A stretch of DNA of 64,000 nt from Bifidobacterium pseudocatenulatum DSM 20438 = JCM 1200 = LMG 10505. Its GTDB lineage: Bacteria > Actinomycetota > Actinomycetes > Actinomycetales > Bifidobacteriaceae. This document shows positions 11,056 to 20,535 of this stretch, in pieces (position 1 is the stretch's first letter; each line of letters begins with the position of its first letter). The position numbers were made by a program, and so were the translations under genes. The stretch lies in NCBI RefSeq assembly GCF_001025215.1, contig NZ_AP012330.1, positions 1-64,000 of the forward strand, read 5' to 3'. The notes beneath the pieces are model-generated. The model saw only the letters and a list, made by a program, of their open reading frames with translations, was not told the origin of the DNA and did not search any database.

Positions 11056-11191
11056 CTGCCCTATATATGGCAGATTTTGCCTTCCGACCTGTACCATCTC
11101 GCTTATATATGGCAGGTCAACTTGCGAAAAAGCCAGTTCGGGGGTATATTTTGGGTCATTTTTCCTACCAAATCTGCCATATATAAGCGAG
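11056..11191. repeat. 94-bp inverted-repeat element, copy 1, with one outer motif
   Basis: CTCGCTTATATATGGCAG (11098-11115) and its exact reverse complement (11174-11191) bound a 94-bp element. A related motif, CTGCCCTATATATGGCAG, lies 42 bp to the left (11056-11073). The interior includes GCGAAAAA and TTCGGGGGTA. The reverse complement of 18799-18892 aligns to this element over all 94 bases without gaps, so it is a dispersed element. The rest of the 622-bp gap 10819-11440 holds the repeats at 10819, two terminators and no gene. Confidence 0.8.
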
Positions 11192-11353
11192 ATAGCGGAG
11201 CTGCGCGAGAGGAAGTTGCGGTTATAGCTGAAACTATTGCGATTTTTAGAGATAGTTTCAGTTATAACCGGAACTATCGTGATTTTGAGTGATTGTTTCA
11301 AATGTAACTGCAACTAGATTGGGTGCGCTGAAGTACGTGTTGAAATACGAAAA

Positions 11354-11388
11354 GAGGGCCTGTCTGGAATGAAACCAGACAGGCCCTC
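11354..11388 (-). terminator. Terminator of gdhA
   Basis: GAGGGCCTGTCTGG (11354-11367) pairs perfectly with 11375-11388 around a seven-base loop. Read on the minus strand it is followed by TTTTCGTATTTC. It lies 53 bases after the gdhA stop. Confidence 0.85.
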
Positions 11389-11440
11389 AATGTATTTCGA
11401 TGAGCCAGCCGTATTGGCTAGATTGGCTAAAACGGCTAGA

Positions 11441-12868
<1,428 letters not shown>

Positions 12869-13028
12869 TCAGGATTTGGAGACGCTTTTTGCGAGTGCTG
12901 GTTCTGAACCTGCTTCTTTTTACGGGATTGCCGTGCCTTGTGTTGCCTATAGGATGGAAATGCGGAAAGCGTGGGAGAGAGTACGTCCGCAATAACATCT
13001 CACGATCTCACATAATGGGAGAATCATC

Positions 13029-13532
13029 ATGATTGAAGGATTTAAGAAATTCATTGCACGCGGCAACATGATCGACATGGCGGTCGGTGTCGTCATGGGC
13101 GGTGCCGTCACCACAGTGGTTAACTCTATTGTCAACAATGTGATTAATCCGTTCATCGCCATGATTTTCGGCAAACCGAATATGGATGGTCTGCTGGCAA
13201 TCACATTCAATAATGCGACGGTTTCGTTCGGCGCGGTACTTGGCGCGATATTGAATTTCCTGATTATCGCGGCGGCCGTGTATTTCTGCATTCTCGTGCC
13301 GATCAACAAATTCCGTGACGTGACCGAGGCGTTGCTCGCCAAAACCAAGCTTGCGGAAGAACGGAGCAAAGCCGAGGAGGAAGCTGCCAAAGAGCCGGAA
13401 ATCTCCACCGAAGAGCAGACGATCCTGCTGTTGCAGCAAATCCGCGACGAACTTGCCAGGCAGAATGCACGGAATACACAGAACGTGCCGAACGATTCCG
13501 ACACTGTTGCCGGTGCAGTCGCAGTGCGGTAG
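13029..13532 (+). CDS. mscL: Large-conductance mechanosensitive channel MscL
   Basis: MscL opens under membrane tension to release solutes on hypo-osmotic shock. The 167-residue protein begins with the canonical amphipathic helix and first membrane helix (FKKFIARGNMIDMAVGVVMGGA). A second membrane helix follows at about 75-97 (GAVLGAILNFLIIAAAVYFCILVPINK), then a Glu/Lys-rich cytoplasmic bundle helix. It is slightly longer than the 136-151 residues typical elsewhere because of an extended C-terminal tail. ATG 13029 has GGGAGA at a suitable distance. It is a monocistronic gene; a weak hairpin (13590-13631) may end it. Confidence 0.95.
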   Translation: MIEGFKKFIARGNMIDMAVGVVMGGAVTTVVNSIVNNVINPFIAMIFGKPNMDGLLAITFNNATVSFGAVLGAILNFLIIAAAVYFCILVPINKFRDVTEALLAKTKLAEERSKAEEEAAKEPEISTEEQTILLLQQIRDELARQNARNTQNVPNDSDTVAGAVAVR

Positions 13533-13637
13533 TCATCGCAAGCGATCGTAATAATCAATAATTCAAGGACGTTTCAAGCGGTGACGCAAGCCCCGCCTGA
13601 GACGGCCTTTTGCAATGGTCTTTCAGCGGGGTGATTC

Positions 13638-13865
13638 TTCCATGCGCTGGAATAATACGGACTCTGGAAGGTGCCTCAGCGGGTCATATGTTCCAGTGAC
13701 TGGAGGGATCTGGACTGTGAGGTGCCTGGCTGCGTCTAGTTTTCTCCAGTGACTGGAGGTTTTGGGATGCTGGGAGGCTTGTTGGTGGGAGGATTCCTCC
13801 ACTCGGTGGAGGTTTTTGGACTGTGAGGTGCCTGGCTGCGTCCGGTTTTCTCCAGTGACTGGAGG
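13638..13865. repeat. Five-unit array of 15-bp palindromes with 53-bp period
   Basis: Palindromes of the form YTCCAGTGACTGGAR lie at 13638-13652 (diverged, TTCCATGCGCTGGAA), 13691-13705, 13745-13759, 13798-13812 (CTCCACTCGGTGGAG) and 13851-13865. Steps are 53, 54, 53 and 53 bp. The 38-39-bp linkers are themselves related: those at 13706 and 13813 share GGACTGTGAGGTGCCTGGC, and alternate units share TTGGGATGCTGG. The arms of the fourth palindrome have co-varied (CCACT..GGTGG), which implies selection for pairing or symmetry. The 408-bp mscL-tRNA gap holds nothing else except the possible mscL hairpin. Confidence 0.85.
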
Positions 13866-13940
13866 AATTGGGATGCTGGTTTGGATTTCGGATTTGGGTA
13901 TGAAAAAAGGGTTTCCGGAAATCACTGGAAACCCTATCTG

Positions 13941-14013
13941 TGGAGCTAAGGGGATTCGAACCCCTGACCCTCTCCATGCCATGGAGATGCGCTACCAGCT
14001 GCGCCATAGCCCC
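13941..14013 (-). tRNA. tRNA-Ala (anticodon GGC)
   Basis: A 73-base cloverleaf: acceptor GGGGCTA/TAGCTCC with one G-U pair, D arm GCGCAGCTGGTAGCGC, anticodon stem-loop CTCC-ATGGCAT-GGAG giving GGC, and T arm AGGGGTTCGAATCCCCT. The discriminator is A and CCA is not encoded (CAG follows). It reads Ala GCC/GCU codons. Confidence 0.96.
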
Positions 14014-14014
14014 G

Positions 14015-14087
14015 TGGAGCTAGCCGGGTTCGAACCGGCGACCCTCTGCTTGCAAAGCAGATGCGCTACCAGCTGCGCTATAGCCCC
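14015..14087 (-). tRNA. tRNA-Ala (anticodon TGC)
   Basis: A 73-base cloverleaf with acceptor GGGGCTA/TAGCTCC and anticodon stem-loop CTGC-TTTGCAA-GCAG giving TGC, with T-loop GTTCGAACC. CCA is not encoded. Only one base separates it from the tRNA-Ala(GGC), so both come from one transcript. Confidence 0.96.
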
Positions 14088-14126
14088 ATAGTTGAAAAAA
14101 AGCGGCCGCGCCGCTCTTAATCACCG

Positions 14127-14200
14127 TGGGCCCGGGAGGACTTGAACCTCCGACCTCATCCTTATCAGGGATGCGCTCTAACCACCTGAGCTACGGGCCC
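14127..14200 (-). tRNA. tRNA-Ile (anticodon GAT)
   Basis: A 74-base cloverleaf with acceptor GGGCCCG/CGGGCCC, anticodon stem-loop ATCC-CTGATAA-GGAT giving GAT, and T arm GGAGGTTCAAGTCCTCC. It leads the minus-strand order Ile-Ala-Ala. An Ile(GAT)/Ala(TGC) pair near gyrA is common in Actinobacteria; no rRNA genes are attached here. Confidence 0.96.
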
Positions 14201-14302
14201 GTTCCTGCTGCACTGTTAAGCACAACGAATTGAAATAATACGCGAATTTCAGAGAAAGTCAATACAAGGTGTGTCTTCGGCGTGTCGTGACATAATGCAG
14301 AC

Positions 14303-15079
14303 ATGCCGAACAATCATCGTAGCCAGCGTAACAATAGTGGGAGAGCCAGCAGGGGAGTGCGCAACCGTAATCGCACGCTATCCGAAGAAACCACGCAAAT
14401 CGCTGGAATGACGGTGACCATCGTGCGTAAAGCCATCAAAAACATGTACCTGCGCATCAAACCGCCGAACGCGCAAATCGTCATCTCCGCACCTTCTCGC
14501 ATGTCGCAAGCGGCAATCGCACGATTTGTGACGGAACGCAAACCATGGATCGAACGTGCGCGACGCACCATGCTGCAAGCCAAGGATGAACAGATCCGTC
14601 AAAGCGATTTCAATGGTTTGGACCGTGTGAATGGTTCGCATGGTCCGGATAATCTGAATGGCCTGGAAAATTCGGGCGGCGTGGGCGATCGAAACAATCC
14701 AGGCGATCCCAATAGCTTGAATAATCCGCGCGTTTTCGTGTGGAACGACGCGGCGAAGGAACGGGCCGTATGGGCCATCAATGCGCAACTGCCGGTGCTG
14801 CTTGCGAAATGGTCGCCGATTATCGGGCGGAAGCCGACGCATGTCACGTTACGCATCATGACGTCGCGATGGGGGTCATGCACGCCGAAAACCGGCCGCA
14901 TCCGACTCAACCTGCAACTTGGTCTTATGGATCCCAGATTCCTGGAATACGTGCTTGTGCACGAAATGACGCACCTGTGGGAAAACGGGCACGGAGAGGA
15001 CTTTCAGCGGCGTATGAGCGCATATTTGCCGCAATGGAGGCAATTGCGGCGGGAGCTGAACCGTCATGTTGTGTTGTGA
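14303..15079 (+). CDS. YgjP-type (DUF45) metal-dependent hydrolase
   Basis: The 258-residue protein has a YgjP/DUF45 metallopeptidase-like domain: an N-terminal beta-rich stretch with MYLRIKPPNAQIVISAP, a central RWGSC motif (SRWGSCTPKTGRIRLN), and the zinc-binding HEMTHLWENGH motif near residue 221 followed by ED/F. The family resembles minigluzincin proteases; some members have been described as nucleotide-directed, and substrates are unresolved. An Asn/Gly/Asp-rich insertion (about residues 100-145: NGLDRVNGSHGPDNLNGL...) looks species-specific. The ATG at 14303 is used; no clear ribosome site precedes it. It is divergent from the tRNA cluster. Confidence 0.85.
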   Translation: MPNNHRSQRNNSGRASRGVRNRNRTLSEETTQIAGMTVTIVRKAIKNMYLRIKPPNAQIVISAPSRMSQAAIARFVTERKPWIERARRTMLQAKDEQIRQSDFNGLDRVNGSHGPDNLNGLENSGGVGDRNNPGDPNSLNNPRVFVWNDAAKERAVWAINAQLPVLLAKWSPIIGRKPTHVTLRIMTSRWGSCTPKTGRIRLNLQLGLMDPRFLEYVLVHEMTHLWENGHGEDFQRRMSAYLPQWRQLRRELNRHVVL

Positions 15080-15397
15080 TGCTCGCGATGCTGTTGCGTT
15101 CGCTGTCACGCTGCCATGCTGCGATGAGCTTGCGTAGGGCGATGTTGTTGCGTTGCCTGTGATGTTGAAATACTTGCGATATCACGCCACTGCCGTCACA
15201 TTGCGCGGATTGCAATGACTAGCCACGGCTTACGCACGTTTGATAACGACGTATAGGTGATTCGTATAGCTTTTTGTTCATAAGATGTACAGAACGCTTA
15301 ACATCCGCGATTTGCAAGCCTACAATCGTGACGACTGAAACGTTTGCGTGCAAACAGTCCACGCAGAAAGATCGAATAAGTGAGGGAGGGGTCGATT
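15080..15397. other. Gene-free gap before the lactate dehydrogenase-like gene
   Basis: No open frame with coding character is seen in these 318 bases. The first part has loosely repeated GATGTTGTTGCGTTGC-type text. A TTGATA (15240-15245) followed by two TATAG-type hexamers (15252, 15265) could form a promoter for the gene at 15398, but spacing is not ideal. Confidence 0.3.
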
Positions 15398-16381
15398 GTG
15401 GCTGTATTGAGAAAAGTCGGCATTATCGGCATCGGACACGTGGGCGCGCATGTCGCAAATGCCGTGCTTTCCGCAGGACTGGCCGAAGAACTGAAGCTGT
15501 GCGACATCAACGAGCAAAAAGTAGTCAGCGAATGTCAGGATTTAAGTGACACGTTGGGTTTCTATCCGCATAACTGCGTGATCGGCAACTACGGCACGCA
15601 ATACGAGCAGCTAGCCGACTGCGACGTGGTAATCAACGCTGCCGGCGACGTGAAAACCAGCGCCAAAGATCGTGACGGCGAACTGTTCGTCACCACCGAC
15701 ATTGCACGCACCTGGATCTCCCGACTGTTCAATGCAGGCTTCCACGGTGTGATCATCACCATCTCAAATCCGTGCGATGTGGTCGCAACCGAAATCTGGC
15801 ACATCACCGGCTACGATCCGCGCAAAATAATCGGCACCGGAACCGCGTTGGATTCCGCACGACTGCGCAACGCCATCGCGAAACGCGTCAACGTGGATCA
15901 GAAATCAATCGGCGCATACATGCTGGGGGAGCATGGCAATTCGCAGTTCGCCTATTGGTCGAACGTGAACATCGCAGGCAAGCCGCTTGATCAACTCGCA
16001 CAAGACGATCCGCAACGATTCGCCCTCGACAAGGACGAAACCGAGCAGGACGCCCGTCGAGGCGGATACCGCGTGTACGCCGGCAAAGAGTGCACGGAAT
16101 ACGCTATTGCAGCCACTGCGGCACGCCTTACGCAGGCTGTGCTCTGCGATGAACACTATGCGACCGCCTGCTCCACGCTGCTTACCGGCGAACAAGGCGA
16201 AAGCGGCAATTACGCCAGCCTGCCGTGCATCATCGGAGCGAACGGCGTTGAAGAAGTCCTCAGTCCCACACTCACCGAAAGCGAACAGGCCAAATTCCAT
16301 GCGTCCTGCGAGCATATCCGCGCCAATATCGCGCAGCTTGCATGGTGGAACGACGAATGCCATCCCATGCTGCGCGGCTGA
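15398..16381 (+). CDS. L-lactate/2-hydroxyacid dehydrogenase (LDH/MDH superfamily)
   Basis: Reduces a 2-oxoacid such as pyruvate with NADH. The 327-residue product has the Rossmann start VGIIGIGHVGAHVA (3-16), DVVINAAGDVK at the cofactor loop, ITISNPCDVV, GTALDSARLR (substrate Arg) and the catalytic-His motif GEHGNSQF near residue 172. The active-site loop reads KDRDGELF instead of the RQKPGETR of classical LDH, which points to the L-2-hydroxyisocaproate dehydrogenase/LDH branch and leaves the substrate open. GTG 15398 is chosen because GGGAGGGG ends seven bases upstream; an earlier GTG (15380) overlaps that site. It is monocistronic and ends at the shared hairpin at 16415. Confidence 0.88.
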   Translation: MAVLRKVGIIGIGHVGAHVANAVLSAGLAEELKLCDINEQKVVSECQDLSDTLGFYPHNCVIGNYGTQYEQLADCDVVINAAGDVKTSAKDRDGELFVTTDIARTWISRLFNAGFHGVIITISNPCDVVATEIWHITGYDPRKIIGTGTALDSARLRNAIAKRVNVDQKSIGAYMLGEHGNSQFAYWSNVNIAGKPLDQLAQDDPQRFALDKDETEQDARRGGYRVYAGKECTEYAIAATAARLTQAVLCDEHYATACSTLLTGEQGESGNYASLPCIIGANGVEEVLSPTLTESEQAKFHASCEHIRANIAQLAWWNDECHPMLRG

Positions 16382-16414
16382 ATCTGCAATAACTCAGCGG
16401 ATTTAATAACAGAG

Positions 16415-16480
16415 CAGACTTGCGATTACTGATGTTGATTGTGTAAAAAATCAGCATTTACATAATCGCAAGTCTGTTTT
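16415..16480. terminator. Terminator between convergent genes
   Basis: CAGACTTGCGATTA (16415-16428) pairs with 16463-16476. An inner CTGAT/ATCAG (16429-16433, 16450-16454) extends the hairpin, and TTTTATTTTC follows on the plus strand. It serves the dehydrogenase gene and may also block the converging CNNM-type gene. Confidence 0.8.
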
Positions 16481-16510
16481 ATTTTCATTTTATTTTCGTT
16501 TTATTTTTGA

Positions 16511-17833
16511 TTATTTCGTAGCTTTCGCAGCATCGACGTCAACAGTATGCTTGCGGATTTCCAACGTTTCGATACGACGGCCGTCCACTTGCGTGACGGT
16601 CATGTCATAACCGTCGTCGGAAGGCAGCACGTCGCCGATTTCGCCCATCTTTCCAGTATGCGCCAGGAAATAGCCGGCAACCGTCTCGTACGGACCGTCT
16701 TCCAGCTCAATACCGGTCAAATCGGCGAAATCCTCAATCGTCATGCCGCCTTCGATCGTGGCGACGCCATTGACGAACGTGGTACGTTCCGTGCGTTCGC
16801 CGCCTTTCTCTTCCGGCAGATCATATTCGTCGCGAATATCGCCGACCAGTTCCTCCGTCATATCTTCCAACGTGACGATGCCGTCGGTACCGCCATATTC
16901 GTCGATGACCACCGCCAGATGAATGCCGCGCTTACGTAGCAGCTCAAGGCTTGGCAGCAGTTTCGACGTGCCCGGCAGCGAAATGCCCTCGCGCGTCACG
17001 TCGGCAACCGTCTTCGCCTCGGGATCGCGAATGTCAAGCAGGTCGCGCACATGCACGAAACCAAGCACATCGTCGAAATCCTTGCCGGTCACCGGATAGC
17101 GGGAATACGGCATTTCTCTCACATATGCGGCCGCCTTCTCAATCGGCATATCGCCATCCAAAAAAACCACGTCGGCACGCGGGCGCATCACTTCGGCCAC
17201 AATCGTTTCGGACGCGTCGAACACGTCGTCGAGAATCGTGCGTTCGTCCTTGCTCAAGTTCGTATTGGTGTTGACGAGTACGCGCAGCTCTTCGTCGGAC
17301 ACTTCGCTGTCGGTTTCGTTCGGGTCGAAACCAAGCAAGCGCACGATAATGTTCGTGTTCTTGCCGATCAGCCAAATAATCGGCTTGCACACCTTCGCAA
17401 ACACATGAATCGCAGGTACCACGGCACGCGCGATCTGCTCGTTGCGTTGCATGGCGATACGCTTCGGCACCAACTCCGAAATCACGATCGAACAGTACGA
17501 AATGATCAACGTCAGCACAATGGTGGTCAGGGGAGCGGCCACACTCGTCGGCACGCCCCAACTTTCAACGATCGGCACAATATAAGGCGAAATCGACGAT
17601 TCGCCGAACGATGCGGAAAGGAAACCGCTCAACGTCACGCCGATCTGCACGGTCGACAAAAACGTGTTCGGATCTCGCGCGATCTGTGCGACGCGCTTGC
17701 CGCGGGCATCCTCCTGTTCCATCTGGTCGATCTGCGATCCACGCAGGCTGACCAACGCCAGTTCGGTGCCGGCGAACACCGATCCGAGCAACAGAAAAAC
17801 GAAAATCAGGAGAATGTTCAAACCTAGAGACAT
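16511..17833 (-). CDS. CNNM/HlyC-CorC family membrane protein with CBS pair
   Basis: The 440-residue protein has a DUF21 (CNNM) membrane domain with an N-terminal helix (6-28) and further helices around 60-85, 95-120 and 135-160. A CBS-domain pair (about 205-330: [51 protein letters not shown]) and a C-terminal CorC_HlyC domain (about 350-430) follow. Family members are linked to Mg2+/Co2+ export or homeostasis; the older hemolysin C label is not supported by anything here. ATG 17833 gives the canonical start with only GTGGA upstream. It is convergent with the dehydrogenase gene and downstream of the carbonic anhydrase gene on the same strand. Confidence 0.9.
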   Translation of the reverse strand: [440 protein letters not shown]

Positions 17834-17982
17834 GGTTCCACTCTATCGGGGCGGTATGTCAAAGTGTCTGTATCTCCTGATTTTCTTGGATTTTCTCAAT
17901 TATTCTTAGATTGCTTAGCTTCGGATTGTTCTTTTTTGGATCTCTGTTTTGCAAATCTCCGTTTTCCGAATTGTAATCCGTT

Positions 17983-18678
17983 TCAGAAGCTAAGAACCTC
18001 GACTTTGCCGGAGTCCAGCTGGTACCTTGCGCCGACGATCATGAGTTTGTCGGATGCCAGCGCCTGCTGGATCGCTTCGGATTGTTCCACCAAGAGTTCG
18101 ATGGTGCGCGCGATGTGCACGCGTTCGAAATCCTCGCTGGATTCCAATTCCGACTCGTGCGCCTGCCAGATTGAGAAACCGACGGTGCGCATCATGAGCG
18201 AATCCGAAGCGCAGATGCGTTCGTCGATGTCGGCAATGCTGTCGGCGGCCATCAGCGAATCCTCGGCATCGGCGGTCAGTTTGTGCAGTAACGCCTCGTA
18301 ATCCTTGGAAGCTTGCTTGATCGCACCGCAATTCTGGTGGCCGAGCACCACCAGCAAACGTACGCCGAGCACGGTCACCGCGTATTCTAGGGACGCAATC
18401 ACGGCTTCGTCGATGATTTGACCGGCCGTGCGAACCGTGAACAGGTCGCCAAGACCGGAATCGAAAATAATATCCGGGCTTACTCGCGCGTCGGAGCAGC
18501 TCAGTATGGCCGCTTCCGGTGCGTGTGTGTCCACAAGTGCCTCGCGTGCTTCAGCGCCACGATTCGGATGTTCCGGTTTGCCCTCCGCAAACCTGCGATT
18601 ACCTGCCAGCATGCGGCTCCAAACGCCGCTTGCCGTGCCTTCGACCTCGTCTTGGTCTACAAACAGTTCGTCTGCCAT
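17983..18678 (-). CDS. Beta-class carbonic anhydrase
   Basis: Interconverts CO2 and bicarbonate at a zinc ion. The 231-residue protein carries the zinc ligands of beta-carbonic anhydrases: CSDARV (Cys near 63, with the Asp/Arg dyad) and HQNCGA (His and Cys near 117-120). NRRFAEG and the ALEYAVTVLG helix also fit the family. ATG 18678 has GGAG six to seven bases upstream; an in-frame GTG at 18687 overlaps that site. Bicarbonate is the co-substrate of the PEP carboxylase encoded 2.3 kb upstream on the same strand. Before the island at 19-21 kb was inserted the two genes were practically adjacent, which suggests a functional pairing. Confidence 0.93.
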   Translation of the reverse strand: MADELFVDQDEVEGTASGVWSRMLAGNRRFAEGKPEHPNRGAEAREALVDTHAPEAAILSCSDARVSPDIIFDSGLGDLFTVRTAGQIIDEAVIASLEYAVTVLGVRLLVVLGHQNCGAIKQASKDYEALLHKLTADAEDSLMAADSIADIDERICASDSLMMRTVGFSIWQAHESELESSEDFERVHIARTIELLVEQSEAIQQALASDKLMIVGARYQLDSGKVEVLSF

Positions 18679-18756
18679 TGACTCCACCCCTCATTGTTCA
18701 GGCTAGCCAACATCATACGTTTTGGTCTGACCGTTCGCTGGGAAATAGAGCGATAT

Positions 18757-18934
18757 CTCGCTTATGTATGGCAGATTTCGTGTTCTGTCCGGTGATATTT
18801 CGCTTATGTATGACAGTCCCAAAGGTGAAAAACCGGAAAGATGTACCCCCGAAGTGGGTTTTTCGCATGATGGCCTGCCATATATAAGCGAGAAGGCTCA
18901 TGACAAGGCTCCGATTCTGCCATATATAAGGCAG
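18757..18934. repeat. 94-bp inverted-repeat element, copy 2, with two outer motifs
   Basis: Four 18-bp motifs: CTCGCTTATGTATGGCAG (18757-18774), TTCGCTTATGTATGACAG (18799-18816), CTGCCATATATAAGCGAG (18875-18892) and CTGCCATATATAAGGCAG (18917-18934). Steps are 42, 76 and 42 bp. The inner pair bounds a 94-bp unit whose reverse complement aligns gap-free with 11098-11191. Sharing is highest at the left end and around GCGAAAAA and TTCGGGGGTA. The arrangement is symmetric about its centre. It lies between the carbonic anhydrase start and the old ppc terminator. Confidence 0.8.
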
Positions 18935-18950
18935 ATATAGGTATGAAAAA

Positions 18951-18982
18951 GGGTCCCCGATCGGCAGTGCGAACGGGGACCC
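18951..18982 (-). terminator. Original ppc terminator
   Basis: GGGTCCCCG (18951-18959) pairs with CGGGGACCC (18974-18982), and on the minus strand TTTTTCATAC follows. It sits 19 bases beyond the displaced ppc tail at 19001 and fits the terminator ppc had before the island was inserted. Confidence 0.8.
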
Positions 18983-19000
18983 TGAAAGAAACTGGCTACA

Positions 19001-19063
19001 ATCAGCCGGTGTTCTGCAAGCCTGCTGCGACACCCGACACGGTGCACAGGATCAGGTAGGTGT
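19001..19063 (-). repeat. Left 63-bp direct repeat: displaced ppc 3' end
   Basis: These 63 bases match 20962-21024 with three substitutions. On the minus strand they read the last 19 codons of PEP carboxylase plus stop (...LCTVSGVAAGLQNTG), and all three differences are synonymous. The homology stops exactly where the insert begins. It behaves like one half of a duplicated attachment site at the 3' end of a protein gene. Confidence 0.9.
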
Positions 19064-19263
19064 TACTGCAGTCTGCAGAAGATGAAAAGAATAAGAGCTA
19101 AAACAAGAAAGGCGGCACCGCTTATTCTCATTAAGGATGTGTATAGATTGCTCGGATCTCCTTTTTGAGTCCAGAGGAAATTGCTTATTTTCCAGAGTTG
19201 CCTTGGAGAAATAAGCATACATAATCCTAGCAGGGCAAGTGCTGTGAGATATATGTACTGCAC
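19063..19263 (-). CDS. Small two-helix membrane protein (island gene)
   Basis: A 66-residue protein not recognised with certainty. It has two hydrophobic segments (about 4-19 and 46-63) around a short polar middle with W-QKGDPSNLY-S-MRISG, a pattern seen in small DUF6199-like membrane proteins. GTG 19263 is chosen because AAGGAG, overlapping the stop of the upstream gene, lies four to five bases before it; the frame opens further at TTG 19296 inside that gene. The stop codon touches the left ppc repeat. Base composition is low-GC, unlike the flanks. It forms a two-gene unit with the secreted protein gene. Confidence 0.6.
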   Translation of the reverse strand: MQYIYLTALALLGLCMLISPRQLWKISNFLWTQKGDPSNLYTSLMRISGAAFLVLALILFIFCRLQ

Positions 19264-19271
19264 TGTTCTCC

Positions 19272-20261
19272 TTATTTTAGGTAGTCGGAGATGCAAGGGT
19301 ATGGTCCTTGTTTATTTATTCCGTTGCTTGAATCTTTGAAGAAATCGATACTCTCAAATGTAATCCCTTTATATTGCTTCACGGTAATTACTTTAAAATG
19401 AAGGTTAATTCTGTCTTCTTTCTTGTACTTGTTGGTGATATTTCCATTAAATTTCCATTCAATATATTCGTTGTCTAATAAAAAGAAGAGTGATGTATTG
19501 TTTTCATTGGGATTGAATTGAATTTTATCTATGATATCTTCAAAAATAATATCATCTCCTGTATTGTAGTCGCGAAGATAATCGACTGATATACCACTTT
19601 TTTCGTCATAAAATTGATTGTTAAGTTGTTTGATGTCAAGGGTTGGGGCTTTTGTTGTTCTTGGTTGATCTGGGTTGGCGTTGTATCGGAACGTGGTGCC
19701 ATCGTTAGCCAGGTAGTCGATTAGATTGGTATTTGGGACGTCGATGATCGTTGGAAGACTTCTTCCATTGCCGTAATATTGGCGGTAATAACACTGCCAA
19801 TTTTTCCCGCTGTCATCTTCGGTGAAACGAGCGTCCCATGTTCCGGTGCCATCGCTGCTTGATCTGGTGTATGAGACATACTGGTTTGTCCCTACTGTTT
19901 TATTGATAACCCTTTTGCCTGAGGTTGTGGACAAGGCTAGAACTATATTGGCTCCAAAATCGACGGGGTTAGCTCTATGCGCGTGCATTTCGAAACTGGT
20001 CACACGGCTGGAGACTTGAGGGCGCATATAGAATTCGCCCCCATTGGTGCCATTGTTGAAAACAATGGAAGGTGAAACCATATAGGTGGAATATTGATCA
20101 TTTGAACTTTGCCCATCGAGATTGACTACCCGGTCGATGACGTTATTGGCGACAATCCATCCAACCTGCCACCAATTTACAGCAAAGGCTGGAGTGGTCA
20201 TAACTGTGCATAGGCAAACTGAGATAATTGTGGAGAATAAAAAAACTCTTCTGGATTTCAT
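19272..20261 (-). CDS. Secreted protein of unknown function (island gene)
   Basis: A 329-residue protein with a clear signal peptide (MKSRRVFLFSTIISVCLC to TTPAFA, about 1-27) and a mature part rich in Asn, Tyr and Thr without membrane segments. No family is recognised. The region around residues 60-140 (YMVSPSIVFNNGTNGGEFYMRPQVSS, then RDS-type text on recovery of RFTEDDSGKNWQCYYRQYYG) looks like a beta-rich extracellular domain. ATG 20261 is preferred because GGAGG lies six bases upstream; the frame opens ten codons earlier. It is markedly AT-rich compared with the core genome and lies inside the island bounded by the ppc-tail repeats, so recent acquisition is likely. Confidence 0.65.
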   Translation of the reverse strand: MKSRRVFLFSTIISVCLCTVMTTPAFAVNWWQVGWIVANNVIDRVVNLDGQSSNDQYSTYMVSPSIVFNNGTNGGEFYMRPQVSSRVTSFEMHAHRANPVDFGANIVLALSTTSGKRVINKTVGTNQYVSYTRSSSDGTGTWDARFTEDDSGKNWQCYYRQYYGNGRSLPTIIDVPNTNLIDYLANDGTTFRYNANPDQPRTTKAPTLDIKQLNNQFYDEKSGISVDYLRDYNTGDDIIFEDIIDKIQFNPNENNTSLFFLLDNEYIEWKFNGNITNKYKKEDRINLHFKVITVKQYKGITFESIDFFKDSSNGINKQGPYPCISDYLK

Positions 20262-20535
20262 AATTTCCTCCATGTGAAAATTTAATCTCAATCGACAATG
20301 ATTAAGATATTAAGAGTATTCTAATGGAAAATGAGTAGGGGTGCACTCTAGGGTGTGATTTTCTAGTGAAAATAGCAAAGGTTCTCTCTCGTGGAAGTTG
20401 CAAACGAGGGCTTCGCTATGTGTCTGTGTTTCAGGAGTCATGCAGTTGTTACTGAATCATGAGTGGATTGAGGATAAGTATGCTAGTGCTGCATGTTAGG
20501 CGCTGAACAAAAACCTTCGAGTGCGGCGTCTTCCG

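Noticed and set aside
13941..14200. tRNA-Ile/tRNA-Ala as part of an rRNA operon spacer
   Set aside because: No 16S or 23S sequence flanks them; mscL and a YgjP-type gene do.
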